Part shown: piece after piece, positions 37,725 to 45,930 of the stretch | How the letters are laid out: the number at the start of each line of letters is the position of its first letter | How positions within the stretch are numbered: position 1 is the first letter of the stretch | Source of the DNA: Kamptonema formosum PCC 10802 | GTDB lineage: Bacteria > Cyanobacteriota > Cyanobacteriia > Cyanobacteriales > Oscillatoriaceae | Direction: 5' to 3' | Assembly (NCBI RefSeq): GCF_000332335.1 | Contig: NZ_KB235948.1 | Location: forward strand, 3,040,607-3,104,606 | DNA length: 64,000 bases | Notes under the pieces: model-generated | Database searches by the model: none | The model's input: only the letters and a program-made list of their open reading frames with translations | Told to the model about the DNA's origin: nothing | Program-made: the position numbers and the translations under genes

Positions 37725-39175
37725 TAGGCGAATCATCTGCTGAACAGGACACGATTTTAGTCGTAGATGACAGTCCGAATAATTTGCAATTGCTGTTTGA
37801 GTTTTTAACCCTATATTGCTTCAAGGTATTGGTCGCTCGCAACGGTCAAAGCGCTATTAATAAAGTGGAATATTCTCCGCCGGATATTATCCTGCTTGAC
37901 GTCCTCATGCCGGGGATGGATGGGTTTGAAACTTGCCAGCGATTAAAAGCTTCGGAGATAACAAAAGACATTCCCGTGATTTTTATGACGGCGCTAGCCG
38001 ACACGGAAAATAAGGTAAAAGGTTTTAATGCGGGAGCGGTGGACTATATCACCAAGCCGATTCAGCAGGAAGAGGTTTTAGCGAGGGTTCAAACCCATCT
38101 GAGTGTGCGAAAGATGGCCAAAACCCTCCTGGCTCAAAATGAGCGTTTGCAAGAAGAAGTTGCCGAGCGAAAAAAACTAGCAGAGGAGTTAGAAGAGCGA
38201 GTAGAAGAGCGGACAGTAGAACTGAGGCGAGCAAATTTGAGGCTGCAACAGGAAATAGGAGAGCGGCAGCAAGCCGAGGAAACATTGCAGCGCTCGCTCC
38301 GGCAGATCCAAGAAACGCAAACTCAGCTGATTCAAAGCGAAAAAATGTCAGCTTTGGGGCAGTTGGTGGCTGGGGTAGCTCACGAAATCAATAATCCGGT
38401 TAATTTTATTTACGGAAACCTTTCTTACGTTCGCGACTATAGCGATAATCTGCTAGATGTCCTCAGCCTTTACCAGCAGATTTATCCCGATCCTGCGCCA
38501 GAGATTGTTGAAAAAGCCGAGGCCAACGAGCTCGATTTTATTGTCGAAGACTTGCCGAAACTGATCGCGTCCATGCAAATAGGAGCCGAGCGCATCCGCC
38601 AGATTGTCCTCTCGCTGCGCCAATTCTCGCGCCAGGATTCCTTGGAAATGAAGCCGGTGAATGTCCACGAGGGCATTGACAGCACGCTGATGATTTTGCA
38701 CAACCGGCTCAAATTTAAGTCCGACCGCCCTGGCATTGAGGTGATTAAGGAGTATTGCCCAAATCTGCCCTTGGTGGAGTGCTATGGCGGCGAACTGAAT
38801 CAAGTTTTTATGAATATCTTGGCGAATGCGATCGATGCGATAGATGAGCACAACAAACAGAGGACGCCTGAAGAAATTAAGGCCAATCCCAGCTCTATCC
38901 GGATTCGCACCGAGGTGACAGACCGGCATCACATAGCTGTCAGAATCGCCGACAATGGCCCAGGAATGTCAGAAGAGGTGCGCCGCCACATTTTCGATCC
39001 CTTTTTTACGACCAAACCGCCCGGCAAAGGCACTGGAATTGGGCTGTCGATTAGCTGGCAAATTGTCGTAGAAAAGCACCGGGGCAAGCTGGCATGTGTT
39101 TCTCACCCCAGTCAGGGGACGGAGTTTGCGATCGAAATCCCGATTCAACAGCAGTATCTGCAGCTGTGTGGGTGA
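37721..39175 (+). CDS. Receiver-histidine kinase hybrid
   Basis: 484 residues. An N-terminal receiver domain (VVDDSPNNLQLL; phospho-Asp in LLDVLMPGMDGFE; conserved Lys in YITKPIQ) is followed by a long coiled coil (about 135-205), a HisKA-like dimerisation domain with the phospho-His at about 221 (GVAHEINNPVNFI) and HATPase (N-box NILANAIDAI, G-boxes DNGPGM and GKGTGIGLSI). It has no sensor or membrane domain. Translationally coupled through an ATGA overlap to the 2007-residue kinase, so it probably receives phosphoryl groups from it. Confidence 0.94.
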   Translation: MIGESSAEQDTILVVDDSPNNLQLLFEFLTLYCFKVLVARNGQSAINKVEYSPPDIILLDVLMPGMDGFETCQRLKASEITKDIPVIFMTALADTENKVKGFNAGAVDYITKPIQQEEVLARVQTHLSVRKMAKTLLAQNERLQEEVAERKKLAEELEERVEERTVELRRANLRLQQEIGERQQAEETLQRSLRQIQETQTQLIQSEKMSALGQLVAGVAHEINNPVNFIYGNLSYVRDYSDNLLDVLSLYQQIYPDPAPEIVEKAEANELDFIVEDLPKLIASMQIGAERIRQIVLSLRQFSRQDSLEMKPVNVHEGIDSTLMILHNRLKFKSDRPGIEVIKEYCPNLPLVECYGGELNQVFMNILANAIDAIDEHNKQRTPEEIKANPSSIRIRTEVTDRHHIAVRIADNGPGMSEEVRRHIFDPFFTTKPPGKGTGIGLSISWQIVVEKHRGKLACVSHPSQGTEFAIEIPIQQQYLQLCG

Positions 39176-39444
39176 AGGCAATACGTTTTAGCGCAAAGTG
39201 CTGGTAGCAATCCTCTTTGAATCGTGAAATAAAAGAGATTGTTACCGGCCCAAACAGCTTGGGCAATAAGGGCTTTTCCGTCTTGGGCTCCTAGCGGCGG
39301 ATTTCAAAAATGATTTATGATAGCTGTAGGCAGTTCTATTAACTTACTTTAACACAGAGCCGGCTCGAAAAGCAGGCTCTGCCGCAGGCATGAGAACCCA
39401 CACCCTAGTTTGAACCTCTGCCAAAATTCTCCGGTCTAAAAAAG
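39176..39444. other. Gap between signalling operon and efflux operon
   Basis: 269 bases. No gene. It should hold the promoter of the efflux operon. Confidence 0.35.
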
Positions 39445-41226
39445 ATGATTTTTGAACAGAAGATGAATAAGGGGCCAGAAATGCTTGAATCTAGTCTGGA
39501 CCGTCCGGTGGGCCAAGTGGAGGAGCCAGAAGGGGACCAGAAACTTGGATTTGTGAAAGACAGGATTAAGTTTACAGCGAAAGTTCCGAAATGGTTGCTC
39601 GGACTTCTGCTTCTCACCCTGTTAGCCGGTGGGAGCTATGTTGGGTACACTCAGTTAGCCGCCACTCAGCGCCAGGAAGCCAGACGCCGAGTTCAAACGG
39701 TCACAGTGGAGCGTATTGATGTGCCGGTGAGCATTTCAGCCAATGGCACCGTGCAGCCTGAGCTCTCCGTCAATGTGAGTCCGAAGACTTCTGGAGTCCT
39801 CAAGCAATTGCTGGTGAAAGAGGGAGATCGGGTCGGAAAGGGGCAAATTCTGGCATATATGGATGACTCCCAGTTCCAGGGACAGCTCACTCAGGCCAAA
39901 GGCCAAGTCGCATCCGCGCAGGCGAACCTCGACCGGCTGCAGGCGGGCAATCGCCCCCAGGAAATCGCCCAAGCAGAAGCGCAACTGGCATCCGCGCAGG
40001 CGAACCTCGACCGGCTGCAGGCGGGGAATCGCCCCCAGGAAATCGCCCAAGCAGAAGCGCAACTGGCATCCGCGCAGGCGAACCTCGACCGGCTGCAGGC
40101 GGGCAATCGCCCCCAAGAAATCGGCCAAGCGCAAGCTCAAGTCGCTTCCGCACAAGCCAATTTGCAACAGGCGGAACTCACCTACAATCAGAATCAGGAG
40201 CTATATAAATCCGGTGCGATCTCCCTGCGGGAACTTGACAGCTCGCGCAGCTCCTATGAGAGCGCTAAAGCACAGGTAGAAAAGGAAAAACAGGCACTCA
40301 ATTTACAGCAGTCAGGTGCGCGTCCGGAAGAAATCGCACAGGCAAAGGCACAGGTAGAACAGGCAAAACAGGCACTTAACCTGCAGCGAGCCGGTGCTCG
40401 TCCGGAAGAGATCGCACAGGCAAAAGCACAGGTAGAGCAGGCAAAACAGGCACTCAATTTACAGCAAGCCGGTGCCCGTCCGGAAGAAATCGCACAAGCT
40501 CGCGCTCAAGTGATGAGTGCTGAGGGTTCTTTGCTTTCTGTCCAAACACAAATTGACGACACTGTGATTCGCGCTCCTTTTAGCGGCATGGTGACGCGCA
40601 AATACGCCGATCCGGGTTCCTTCGTCACGCCAACAACCTCTAGCAGTTCGGTTTCCTCCGCCACTTCATCTTCTATTCTGGCGCTCGCTTCCAATAACGA
40701 AATTATTGCCAAGGTTGCCGAGACGAGCGTCTCAAAAATCAAAGTCGGACAAAGCGTCACGATTGAAGCCGATGCCTATCCAAACAAGTCCTTTCAGGGA
40801 AAGGTAACGCAAGTAGCAACCCAGTCCACCGTCGAGCAAAACGTCACCAACTTTGAGGTTCACATCTCGCTGGACGATCCCGACAGCCTGTTGCAGGTGG
40901 GCATGAATGTCAGCGCCAAGTTTAACGTGGGCAAGCTGGATAATGCCCTGGTGGTTCCAACGATAGCAATCGTGCGCCAGCAGCAGGGAACCGGCGTTTA
41001 TGTAGCCGGTCGGGGAGAGAATGGCCGGCCTAAATTTCAACCCATCACCACCGGCGTCACGGTGGAGGACAAGACGGTCGTTGTTTCTGGGCTAGAAGAA
41101 GGGGACAAAGTTCTGATTAGCTTTCCCAAGGGAGAACGCCCAGCTTCTAGAACGCCCTCGATGATCCCGGGGATGGGCCCGTCAGGCCCAGGCGGAGGTG
41201 GCGGCGGCAGAAGAAGTGGAGGATGA
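39445..41226 (+). CDS. Efflux periplasmic adaptor (MacA/HlyD-like) with expanded hairpin
   Basis: 593 residues, longer than the usual 380-450. One N-terminal membrane anchor (WLLGLLLLTLLAGGSYVGYT, about 52-71), a biotinyl-lipoyl-like half motif (GVLKQLLVKEGDRVGKGQIL), then a long coiled-coil hairpin, the other lipoyl half (DDTVIRAPFSGMVTRKY), beta-barrel and membrane-proximal domain, and a Gly-rich tail. The hairpin has two blocks of three 26-residue repeats (156-233 and 282-359), separated by a tip with LYKSGAISLRELD. It bridges the inner-membrane transporter and a TolC-type channel. ATGs at 39463 and 39481 are possible alternative starts. Confidence 0.92.
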   Translation: MIFEQKMNKGPEMLESSLDRPVGQVEEPEGDQKLGFVKDRIKFTAKVPKWLLGLLLLTLLAGGSYVGYTQLAATQRQEARRRVQTVTVERIDVPVSISANGTVQPELSVNVSPKTSGVLKQLLVKEGDRVGKGQILAYMDDSQFQGQLTQAKGQVASAQANLDRLQAGNRPQEIAQAEAQLASAQANLDRLQAGNRPQEIAQAEAQLASAQANLDRLQAGNRPQEIGQAQAQVASAQANLQQAELTYNQNQELYKSGAISLRELDSSRSSYESAKAQVEKEKQALNLQQSGARPEEIAQAKAQVEQAKQALNLQRAGARPEEIAQAKAQVEQAKQALNLQQAGARPEEIAQARAQVMSAEGSLLSVQTQIDDTVIRAPFSGMVTRKYADPGSFVTPTTSSSSVSSATSSSILALASNNEIIAKVAETSVSKIKVGQSVTIEADAYPNKSFQGKVTQVATQSTVEQNVTNFEVHISLDDPDSLLQVGMNVSAKFNVGKLDNALVVPTIAIVRQQQGTGVYVAGRGENGRPKFQPITTGVTVEDKTVVVSGLEEGDKVLISFPKGERPASRTPSMIPGMGPSGPGGGGGGRRSGG

Positions 41227-41233
41227 CAGAATT

Positions 41234-42499
41234 ATGGGAAAGCTAAATCGAATTCGGCCCACGAATATTTCCCTGCTGGAAGTGGTGACAATGGCAGTGG
41301 AAGCGCTGTGGAGCAATCGCCTGCGCACGAGTCTGACGATGCTGGGAGTTATTGTCGGCATTGCCTCTGTGATTACGGTTACGTCGGTTGGGCAGGGAGT
41401 GCAAAAGGCAACCGAGCAACAGATCCAGTCCCTGGGAACAAATGTTATGCTAGTGCTGGCAGGAACAGCGCGTGCTGGCGGCATTGGTCAGGGATTTGGT
41501 TCGGCATCCACGCTGACTTGGGAAGATGCGCGATCGGTGGCAAAACAGGTGCCGGCGGCGGAATCCGTCACGGCCTTTTTGCAGAGAAATGGACAGGTGG
41601 TGTATGGCGATAACAATACCTCCACTTTTATCCTGGGGGTTGACCTAAACTACCCGACTGTGAAAGAAATTTACCCGCAACAAGGGCAGTTTTTCACCGA
41701 GGAAGAGATGGATAATGCCCAAGCAGTTGTGCTGTTGGGCACCAAAGTCTACGGTGACTTGTTTTCTCCGGGAGAGTCTCCGATTGGTGCCAGCCTGCGG
41801 ATTCAGAACGCACGCTACACGGTGATTGGCCTGATGGAGTCTAAAGGCTCTGTTGGCGGACAGGATCAGGACGATCGGGTTTACATTCCCCTCACCAATA
41901 TGTCTTCCCGGCTTGTGGGCAACAACTCTCTTGTTGGCACGGCAATCAGTGGATTTTGGCTGAAAGCAAAAGACCAGGTACAACTCGAAGCCTCGCAGTT
42001 TCAGGTAACTAACTTGCTGCGGATTCGCCACAACATTTATCCCCCCAAACAGGACGACTTTCGCATCAGCAATCAGATTGACATCATCAACACCTTCAGC
42101 AGCGTGGTGGGAATGTTCACGGTTCTCGTGGGCGCGATTGCCGGCATTTCTCTGGTTGTTGGAGGCATCGGCATTGCCAACATCATGCTGGTTTCTGTGG
42201 TGGAGCGCACCCGCGAAATCGGCATCCGCAAGGCCATAGGAGCGACGAACAGCGCTATTATGAGTCAATTTCTGAGCGAAGCGATTTTGGTGTCTGTTCT
42301 GGGAGGGGCGCTCGGCGTCGCTATCGGTGTCGGTCTGGCTTTTGCAGCTTCTCAGGCATTTAGTTTTCCCTTTGTCGTCTCCCTGTGGTCAGTGTTCGCC
42401 GGTCTTGCCCTCGCCTTGGGCGTTGGACTGATTGCTGGAGTTATCCCCGCTCGGAATGCGTCACGGCTCGATCCGATCGCGGCATTGCGCAGCGATTAA
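41234..42499 (+). CDS. ABC transporter permease (MacB/DevC-like)
   Basis: 421 residues from ATG 41234. N-terminal TM helix region (LRTSLTMLGVIVGIASVITV) followed by a large periplasmic MacB_PCD domain (SVGQGVQKATEQQIQSLGTN onward) and three C-terminal TM helices (GAIAGISLVVGGIGIANIML, SEAILVSVLGGALGVAIGVG, VFAGLALALGVGLIAGVIPA). ERTREIGIRKAIGA is the FtsX-type coupling helix. The ATPase is a separate gene downstream, as in DevBCA-type and LolCDE systems. It starts 8 bases after the adaptor stop, so it is coupled to it. Confidence 0.94.
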   Translation: MGKLNRIRPTNISLLEVVTMAVEALWSNRLRTSLTMLGVIVGIASVITVTSVGQGVQKATEQQIQSLGTNVMLVLAGTARAGGIGQGFGSASTLTWEDARSVAKQVPAAESVTAFLQRNGQVVYGDNNTSTFILGVDLNYPTVKEIYPQQGQFFTEEEMDNAQAVVLLGTKVYGDLFSPGESPIGASLRIQNARYTVIGLMESKGSVGGQDQDDRVYIPLTNMSSRLVGNNSLVGTAISGFWLKAKDQVQLEASQFQVTNLLRIRHNIYPPKQDDFRISNQIDIINTFSSVVGMFTVLVGAIAGISLVVGGIGIANIMLVSVVERTREIGIRKAIGATNSAIMSQFLSEAILVSVLGGALGVAIGVGLAFAASQAFSFPFVVSLWSVFAGLALALGVGLIAGVIPARNASRLDPIAALRSD

Positions 42500-42560
42500 A
42501 GGGGGGATCGTCCCGTTTTTGCAGATACCCCCTGGCGATTGAAATCGCGGCTATACAAAC

Positions 42561-42587
42561 AAAGTCCGCCTGCGCGGACTTTCTTTT
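42561..42587. terminator. Perfect hairpin with T-rich tail between permease and ATPase genes
   Basis: AAAGTCCGC (42561-42569), loop CTGC, GCGGACTTT (42574-42582), then CTTTT. It looks like an intrinsic terminator, yet it sits inside what should be one transport operon. Similar CCGCCTGCGCGG hairpins near 44230 and 61500 show that it is a dispersed element. Confidence 0.55.
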
Positions 42588-42612
42588 AAAACGCAGAAAT
42601 TAGTAGCGCAGT

Positions 42613-43284
42613 ATGGCAACTACGATCTGGATGGAAGACATCACCAAAAACTATCGCCTCGGCGAAATGGAAGTCCCGGTTCTGAAGGGAATTAATCTCA
42701 ATATTGAAGAGGGCGAGTATATCGCCATTATGGGCGCGTCGGGCTCTGGGAAGTCCACGCTAATGAACATCATTGGCTGCCTCGACCGGCCCACAAGTGG
42801 GCACTACATTCTGGACGGCAGAAATCTGACGGCGCTGAGTGACGATGAGTTAGCGTATATTCGGAATCAGCAGATTGGTTTTGTGTTTCAGCAGTTCAAT
42901 TTACTCCCCCGCGCTACCGCACTGGAAAATGTGATGCTGCCGATGGTTTACGCCGGCATTCCTAAGTCTGAGCGTCGCCGCCGCGCTGAGGAAGCGCTGA
43001 CTCGCGTCGGTTTGGCAGAGCGGTTATTAAATCGTCCCAGCCAGCTTTCTGGCGGACAGCAGCAACGAGTCGCCATCGCTCGCGCTCTCGTCAACCGTCC
43101 CGCCATTGTTCTGGCAGACGAACCGACTGGCGCGCTAGACACGCACACCTCTGAGGAAGTGATGGATTTAATGAGTGATTTAAACCGTCAAGGCATCACT
43201 ATAGTTATTGTCACGCACGAACCGGATATTGCTGCCCAAACTCGCCGCACGATTCACGTTAAAGATGGGTTGGTGGTTGCTTAG
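42613..43284 (+). CDS. ABC transporter ATP-binding protein (MacB/LolD/DevA-like)
   Basis: 223 residues. Walker [10 protein letters not shown] at 41-49, Q-loop [12 protein letters not shown], signature [15 protein letters not shown], Walker [13 protein letters not shown], and the switch His in VIVTHEPD. It hydrolyses ATP to drive the FtsX-type permease encoded just upstream, together with the adaptor. Mechanotransmission-type systems of this family export peptides, lipids or glycolipids; the substrate is unknown here. Confidence 0.95.
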   Translation: MATTIWMEDITKNYRLGEMEVPVLKGINLNIEEGEYIAIMGASGSGKSTLMNIIGCLDRPTSGHYILDGRNLTALSDDELAYIRNQQIGFVFQQFNLLPRATALENVMLPMVYAGIPKSERRRRAEEALTRVGLAERLLNRPSQLSGGQQQRVAIARALVNRPAIVLADEPTGALDTHTSEEVMDLMSDLNRQGITIVIVTHEPDIAAQTRRTIHVKDGLVVA

Positions 43285-43295
43285 AAGCCGAAACT

Positions 43296-43396
43296 ATAGC
43301 ACTAGCCACATTGGTTAGGACAATTAGAAATTGAGGGCAGGCGAGACGCCTGCCCTACGGATATATTTTGTAGGACAGGCATCTTGCCTGTCCCTT
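43296..43396. repeat. Dispersed repeats after the efflux operon
   Basis: A TATAGCACTAGCCACATTGG end related to the family A MITE (from about 43297), then GGGCAGGCGAGACGCCTGCCC (43331-43351), and GGACAGGCATCTTGCCTGTCC (about 43373-43393). The two palindromes are members of the CAGGCGTCTCGCCTG family. Confidence 0.65.
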
Positions 43397-43498
43397 TTTC
43401 GCAAGCACCTCACTGGTGGAGTAATATTATGTCCGCTTGCATAGGTTTTGTATAACCGATGCAAGCGGACATGATATCACCCTACTACGATTTGACGC

Positions 43499-43915
43499 CT
43501 AGTTAGACGACTTTGGCTTGTGGTTCTGACGCCATTGCTGGCGCAAGGTATCCAACTTTTGTTGTTGCTCGGCAGTCAAAATGGCTTTTATCTGGCTCTG
43601 AGCCGCTTGCCGAATCGCTTTCATTTGCGTTTTTTGGGCGTCTGTCAGATTAAGAGTGGGCTTTTGATGTTGCTGCCGAGCGGTGCTCATTTGTTGCTTC
43701 TGTTCCTGGGTGAGAAGAGCATCAATTTGCTGCCGCTCTGACTGGTGAATTTGCTTGATTTGGGCCTTCTGGTCTGCGGTCAAATTCAGTTGATCCATTA
43801 GCCGCTCATGCTTAGGGGCATTGTCAGCAAAAGCCGGATTTGTGAATGCGGTAATCATGGGTGAAGCGGCTAACATCAAAGCAATAGCACCAGGCAATAA
43901 GGACAAAGCTTTCAT
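43499..43915 (-). CDS. Spy/CpxP-like periplasmic LTxxQ protein
   Basis: 138 residues from ATG 43915. A signal peptide (MKALSLLPGAIALMLAASPM, cleavage after AFA near 31) precedes a helical, Gln/Lys-rich domain with the Spy/CpxP signature LTxxQ twice (LNLTADQKAQIKQI and LNLTDAQKTQMKAI). Spy and CpxP are periplasmic chaperones or stress regulators; the role here is inferred. It shares an 84-bp upstream block with the paralogue at 44362. The frame extends 17 codons upstream, but that peptide (RCCHTPKIYNF) lacks signal-peptide features. Confidence 0.85.
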   Translation of the reverse strand: MKALSLLPGAIALMLAASPMITAFTNPAFADNAPKHERLMDQLNLTADQKAQIKQIHQSERQQIDALLTQEQKQQMSTARQQHQKPTLNLTDAQKTQMKAIRQAAQSQIKAILTAEQQQKLDTLRQQWRQNHKPKSSN

Positions 43916-43930
43916 CTTGTTGATTCGGGT

Positions 43931-44014
43931 AAAATTATAGATTTTAGGTGTGTGACAACAACGCATTTGTTTGTTGTATAAGGTTAGACTGGAGAAGGGT
44001 GAGAGCGGTTCACT
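43931..44014 (-). promoter_or_regulatory. 84-bp upstream block shared by the Spy-like genes, copy 1
   Basis: Matches 45083-45166 nearly base for base at the same distance from each gene. It contains an ACAACAA...TTGTTGT inverted repeat (43955-43961 and 43971-43977), a candidate operator or leader hairpin, and an AT-rich TATAGATTTTAG stretch. Confidence 0.55.
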
Positions 44015-44361
44015 TTTGGTTGAGCACCGCTGGATTGGACAAACCGCCCTCTCCAGAATGGGAAAACCGCCACTGATGGCGCAAGTTGCTGAATGCCGGT
44101 GAACTGGGTGGAATCCACCCCTGCTTCGAGAGCCTCAAGCGCTTCACCGGCACTGCTCAGTGGGAGCATCTCACTTTTGCTTGTCTGCTGGCGAGCGCGT
44201 GCCGAAGCGGCTGATCGGACTTTCGCCCGCCTGCGCGGGCTAATTCTCTCGTTTGCTAGTATACTGGCCATTAGAAACAGACTCTTGGCTCATCTGTGAA
44301 GCCCCCTACTTTTTGCCGGTGCGTTACGGCTGACGCTATCACGCACCCTACTTTTGTAGCC
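44015..44361. other. Gap between the two Spy-like genes
   Basis: About 350 bases, no supported gene. Includes a CCCGCCTGCGCGGG palindrome (44229-44242) followed by sequence related to that at 42561 and 61500, and a CACGCACCCTAC palindrome arm near 44340. Confidence 0.45.
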
Positions 44362-45075
44362 CTAGTTAGATTGCTGTTGCTGCTGCCGGCGCTGACCCCA
44401 TTGCTGGCGCAATTGCTCAAGCTTTTGTTTTTGCTCGGGAGTCAAAATGGCTTCCATCTGGCTCTCAGCATTTTTACGAATCGCTTCCATTTTGGCTTTT
44501 TGATCGTCAGTCAGATTAAGGTTGGGCCGTTGTCCTTGCTGGCGAGCTGCCTCCATTTGTGCCTTCTGCTGAGCTGTTAGAATAGCATCCATTTGCTGCC
44601 GAGTGGCCTCGTGAATTTGCTTGATTTTGGCCTGCTGGTCTGGGGTCAAATTCAGTTCCTTAGCTGGCATTTCACCATCTGGCCGTGAGGCTCGCATTTC
44701 CTGAAGCTTTTGTTTTTGATCGGCAGTCAAAATGGCGTCAATCTGGCTCTGAGTATTTTTCCGAATCGCTTCCATTTTGGCTTTTTGGTCTTCAGTCAGA
44801 TTAAGGTTGGGCCGTTGCCGTTGATCGCGAGCCGCCCGCATTTGTGCCTTCTGAGCGTCCGTGAGAATAGCATCCATTTGCTGCCGTTCTGACTCGTGAA
44901 TTTGCTTGATTTTGGCCTGCTGATCGGCGGTCAAATTCAGTTGCTCCATCCCCCGCTCACCCATCCCGCCAGGGCCGGCAAATGCCGGATTGGTGAAGGC
45001 GGGAATAATGGGAGAAGCAGCTAGTATCAAAGCAAGAGCTCCCGGCAAGAAGGACAAAGCGTTCATCTTCTTCAT
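44362..45075 (-). CDS. Tandem-duplicated Spy/CpxP-like periplasmic protein
   Basis: 237 residues. Signal peptide (MNALSFLPGALALILAASPI, cleavage near AFA) followed by two Spy-like domains in tandem. Each has paired LTxxQ motifs: LNLTADQQAKIKQIHESERQ and LNLTEDQKAKMEAIRKN in the first, LNLTPDQQAKIKQIHEATRQ and LNLTDDQKAKMEAIRKN in the second. The two halves are nearly identical, so the duplication is recent. It is paralogous to the single-domain protein at 43499. The start could be 45075 or the in-frame ATG at 45066. Confidence 0.86.
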   Translation of the reverse strand: MKKMNALSFLPGALALILAASPIIPAFTNPAFAGPGGMGERGMEQLNLTADQQAKIKQIHESERQQMDAILTDAQKAQMRAARDQRQRPNLNLTEDQKAKMEAIRKNTQSQIDAILTADQKQKLQEMRASRPDGEMPAKELNLTPDQQAKIKQIHEATRQQMDAILTAQQKAQMEAARQQGQRPNLNLTDDQKAKMEAIRKNAESQMEAILTPEQKQKLEQLRQQWGQRRQQQQQSN

Positions 45076-45082
45076 ATCTGAG

Positions 45083-45166
45083 AAAATTATAGATTTTAGG
45101 TGTGTGGCAACAACGCATTTGTTTGTTGTGTAAGGTTAGACTAGAGAAGGGTGAGAGCGGTTCACT
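45083..45166 (-). promoter_or_regulatory. 84-bp upstream block shared by the Spy-like genes, copy 2
   Basis: Second copy of the block at 43931-44014, with the same ACAACAA...TTGTTG inverted repeat. Conservation upstream of both paralogues suggests shared regulation, or simply that the duplication included the promoter. Confidence 0.55.
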
Positions 45167-45171
45167 GCCGG

Positions 45172-45829
45172 TTAAAATCCGGATTCGACCCCTCAACTGT
45201 CACAAGGACTGTTCTAACCACCGCCGGTCTGGACTCAGCACTGGCCGGTTAAAGCGGGACTAGCGCTTCTGGTGTTTGACAGGGGGACAGCTATATCCGG
45301 CTCCAGAGCTCGCCGGCTCCCCTGGGCTGCGCCCAGTGCCACAAGTGCTGGACCGGCACCGCTCAGCCGCTTTAGGACTTACGCACAACCATGAAAGAAA
45401 CCGGGTTTCTGGTTTGATACCCTGCAATGAAAGTCAAGGAGTCTGGTTCAGAAACCCGGTTTCTGCGTAAGTCCTACGCTTGTTAAATTCTCTGCCCGTA
45501 TGAGCAGGGTGCGTTGCGCCGGAGGGAAACGCACCCCCCAACCGGCTGTGACTCGCCCCGGCTGTGACTCGCCCAGTTTTATGGTATTGTGGCCACAGGC
45601 TAGGACATTATTTTGATAGGTTGGAGGTGCCGGCAGATTTTTCCCGGCGAACTTCGCCTCACATAGGATGGGCGGGGCGAGCACGGTGCCATCGGCACTA
45701 CAAGACTATTTTCAAGTCAGGTGAGCGTCCCGATTATGTAGGGGCGAAGCATGAGGGCGAATAATCTCTCGGTCAAAACCAGCAATTGATAATCCTCATG
45801 CTTCGCCCTCACCAGGGTAGTTTCAAAAA
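45172..45829. repeat. Intergenic region with GAAACCGGGTTTCT repeats
   Basis: No supported gene. AGAAACCGGGTTTCTGG-type sequence at about 45397-45412 is repeated in inverted form at about 45451-45466, enclosing ~40 bases that include TTGATACCCTGCAATGAAAG. A GTGCGTTGCG...AACGCACC palindrome lies near 45508-45535, and a GGGCGAAGCATGAGG...CTCATGCTTCGCCC pair near 45742-45812. Confidence 0.6.
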
Positions 45830-45930
45830 GGGGATGCTCCCCAAGTCAGAGCCTCCAGATTGCGTTCCCAGGTTCTGCTGGGAACGAGAGATAGAGATGG
45901 ATAGTGTAAATTTAATGCGCCATAGCTTAT
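45830..45930. repeat. Composite dispersed repeat, copy 2
   Basis: Same order of blocks as at 23811: GGGGATGCTCCCC, AGAGCCTCC, CGTTCCCAGG...CTGGGAACGAG, GAGATGGATAGTGTAAATTT, ending ATAGCTTA. Its last bases supply the stop codon of the kinase gene at 45927. Confidence 0.65.

Noticed and set aside
43984..44271. 95-residue minus-strand frame between the Spy-like genes
   Set aside because: It runs through the duplicated 84-bp leader and a dispersed palindrome, so it is not a credible gene.
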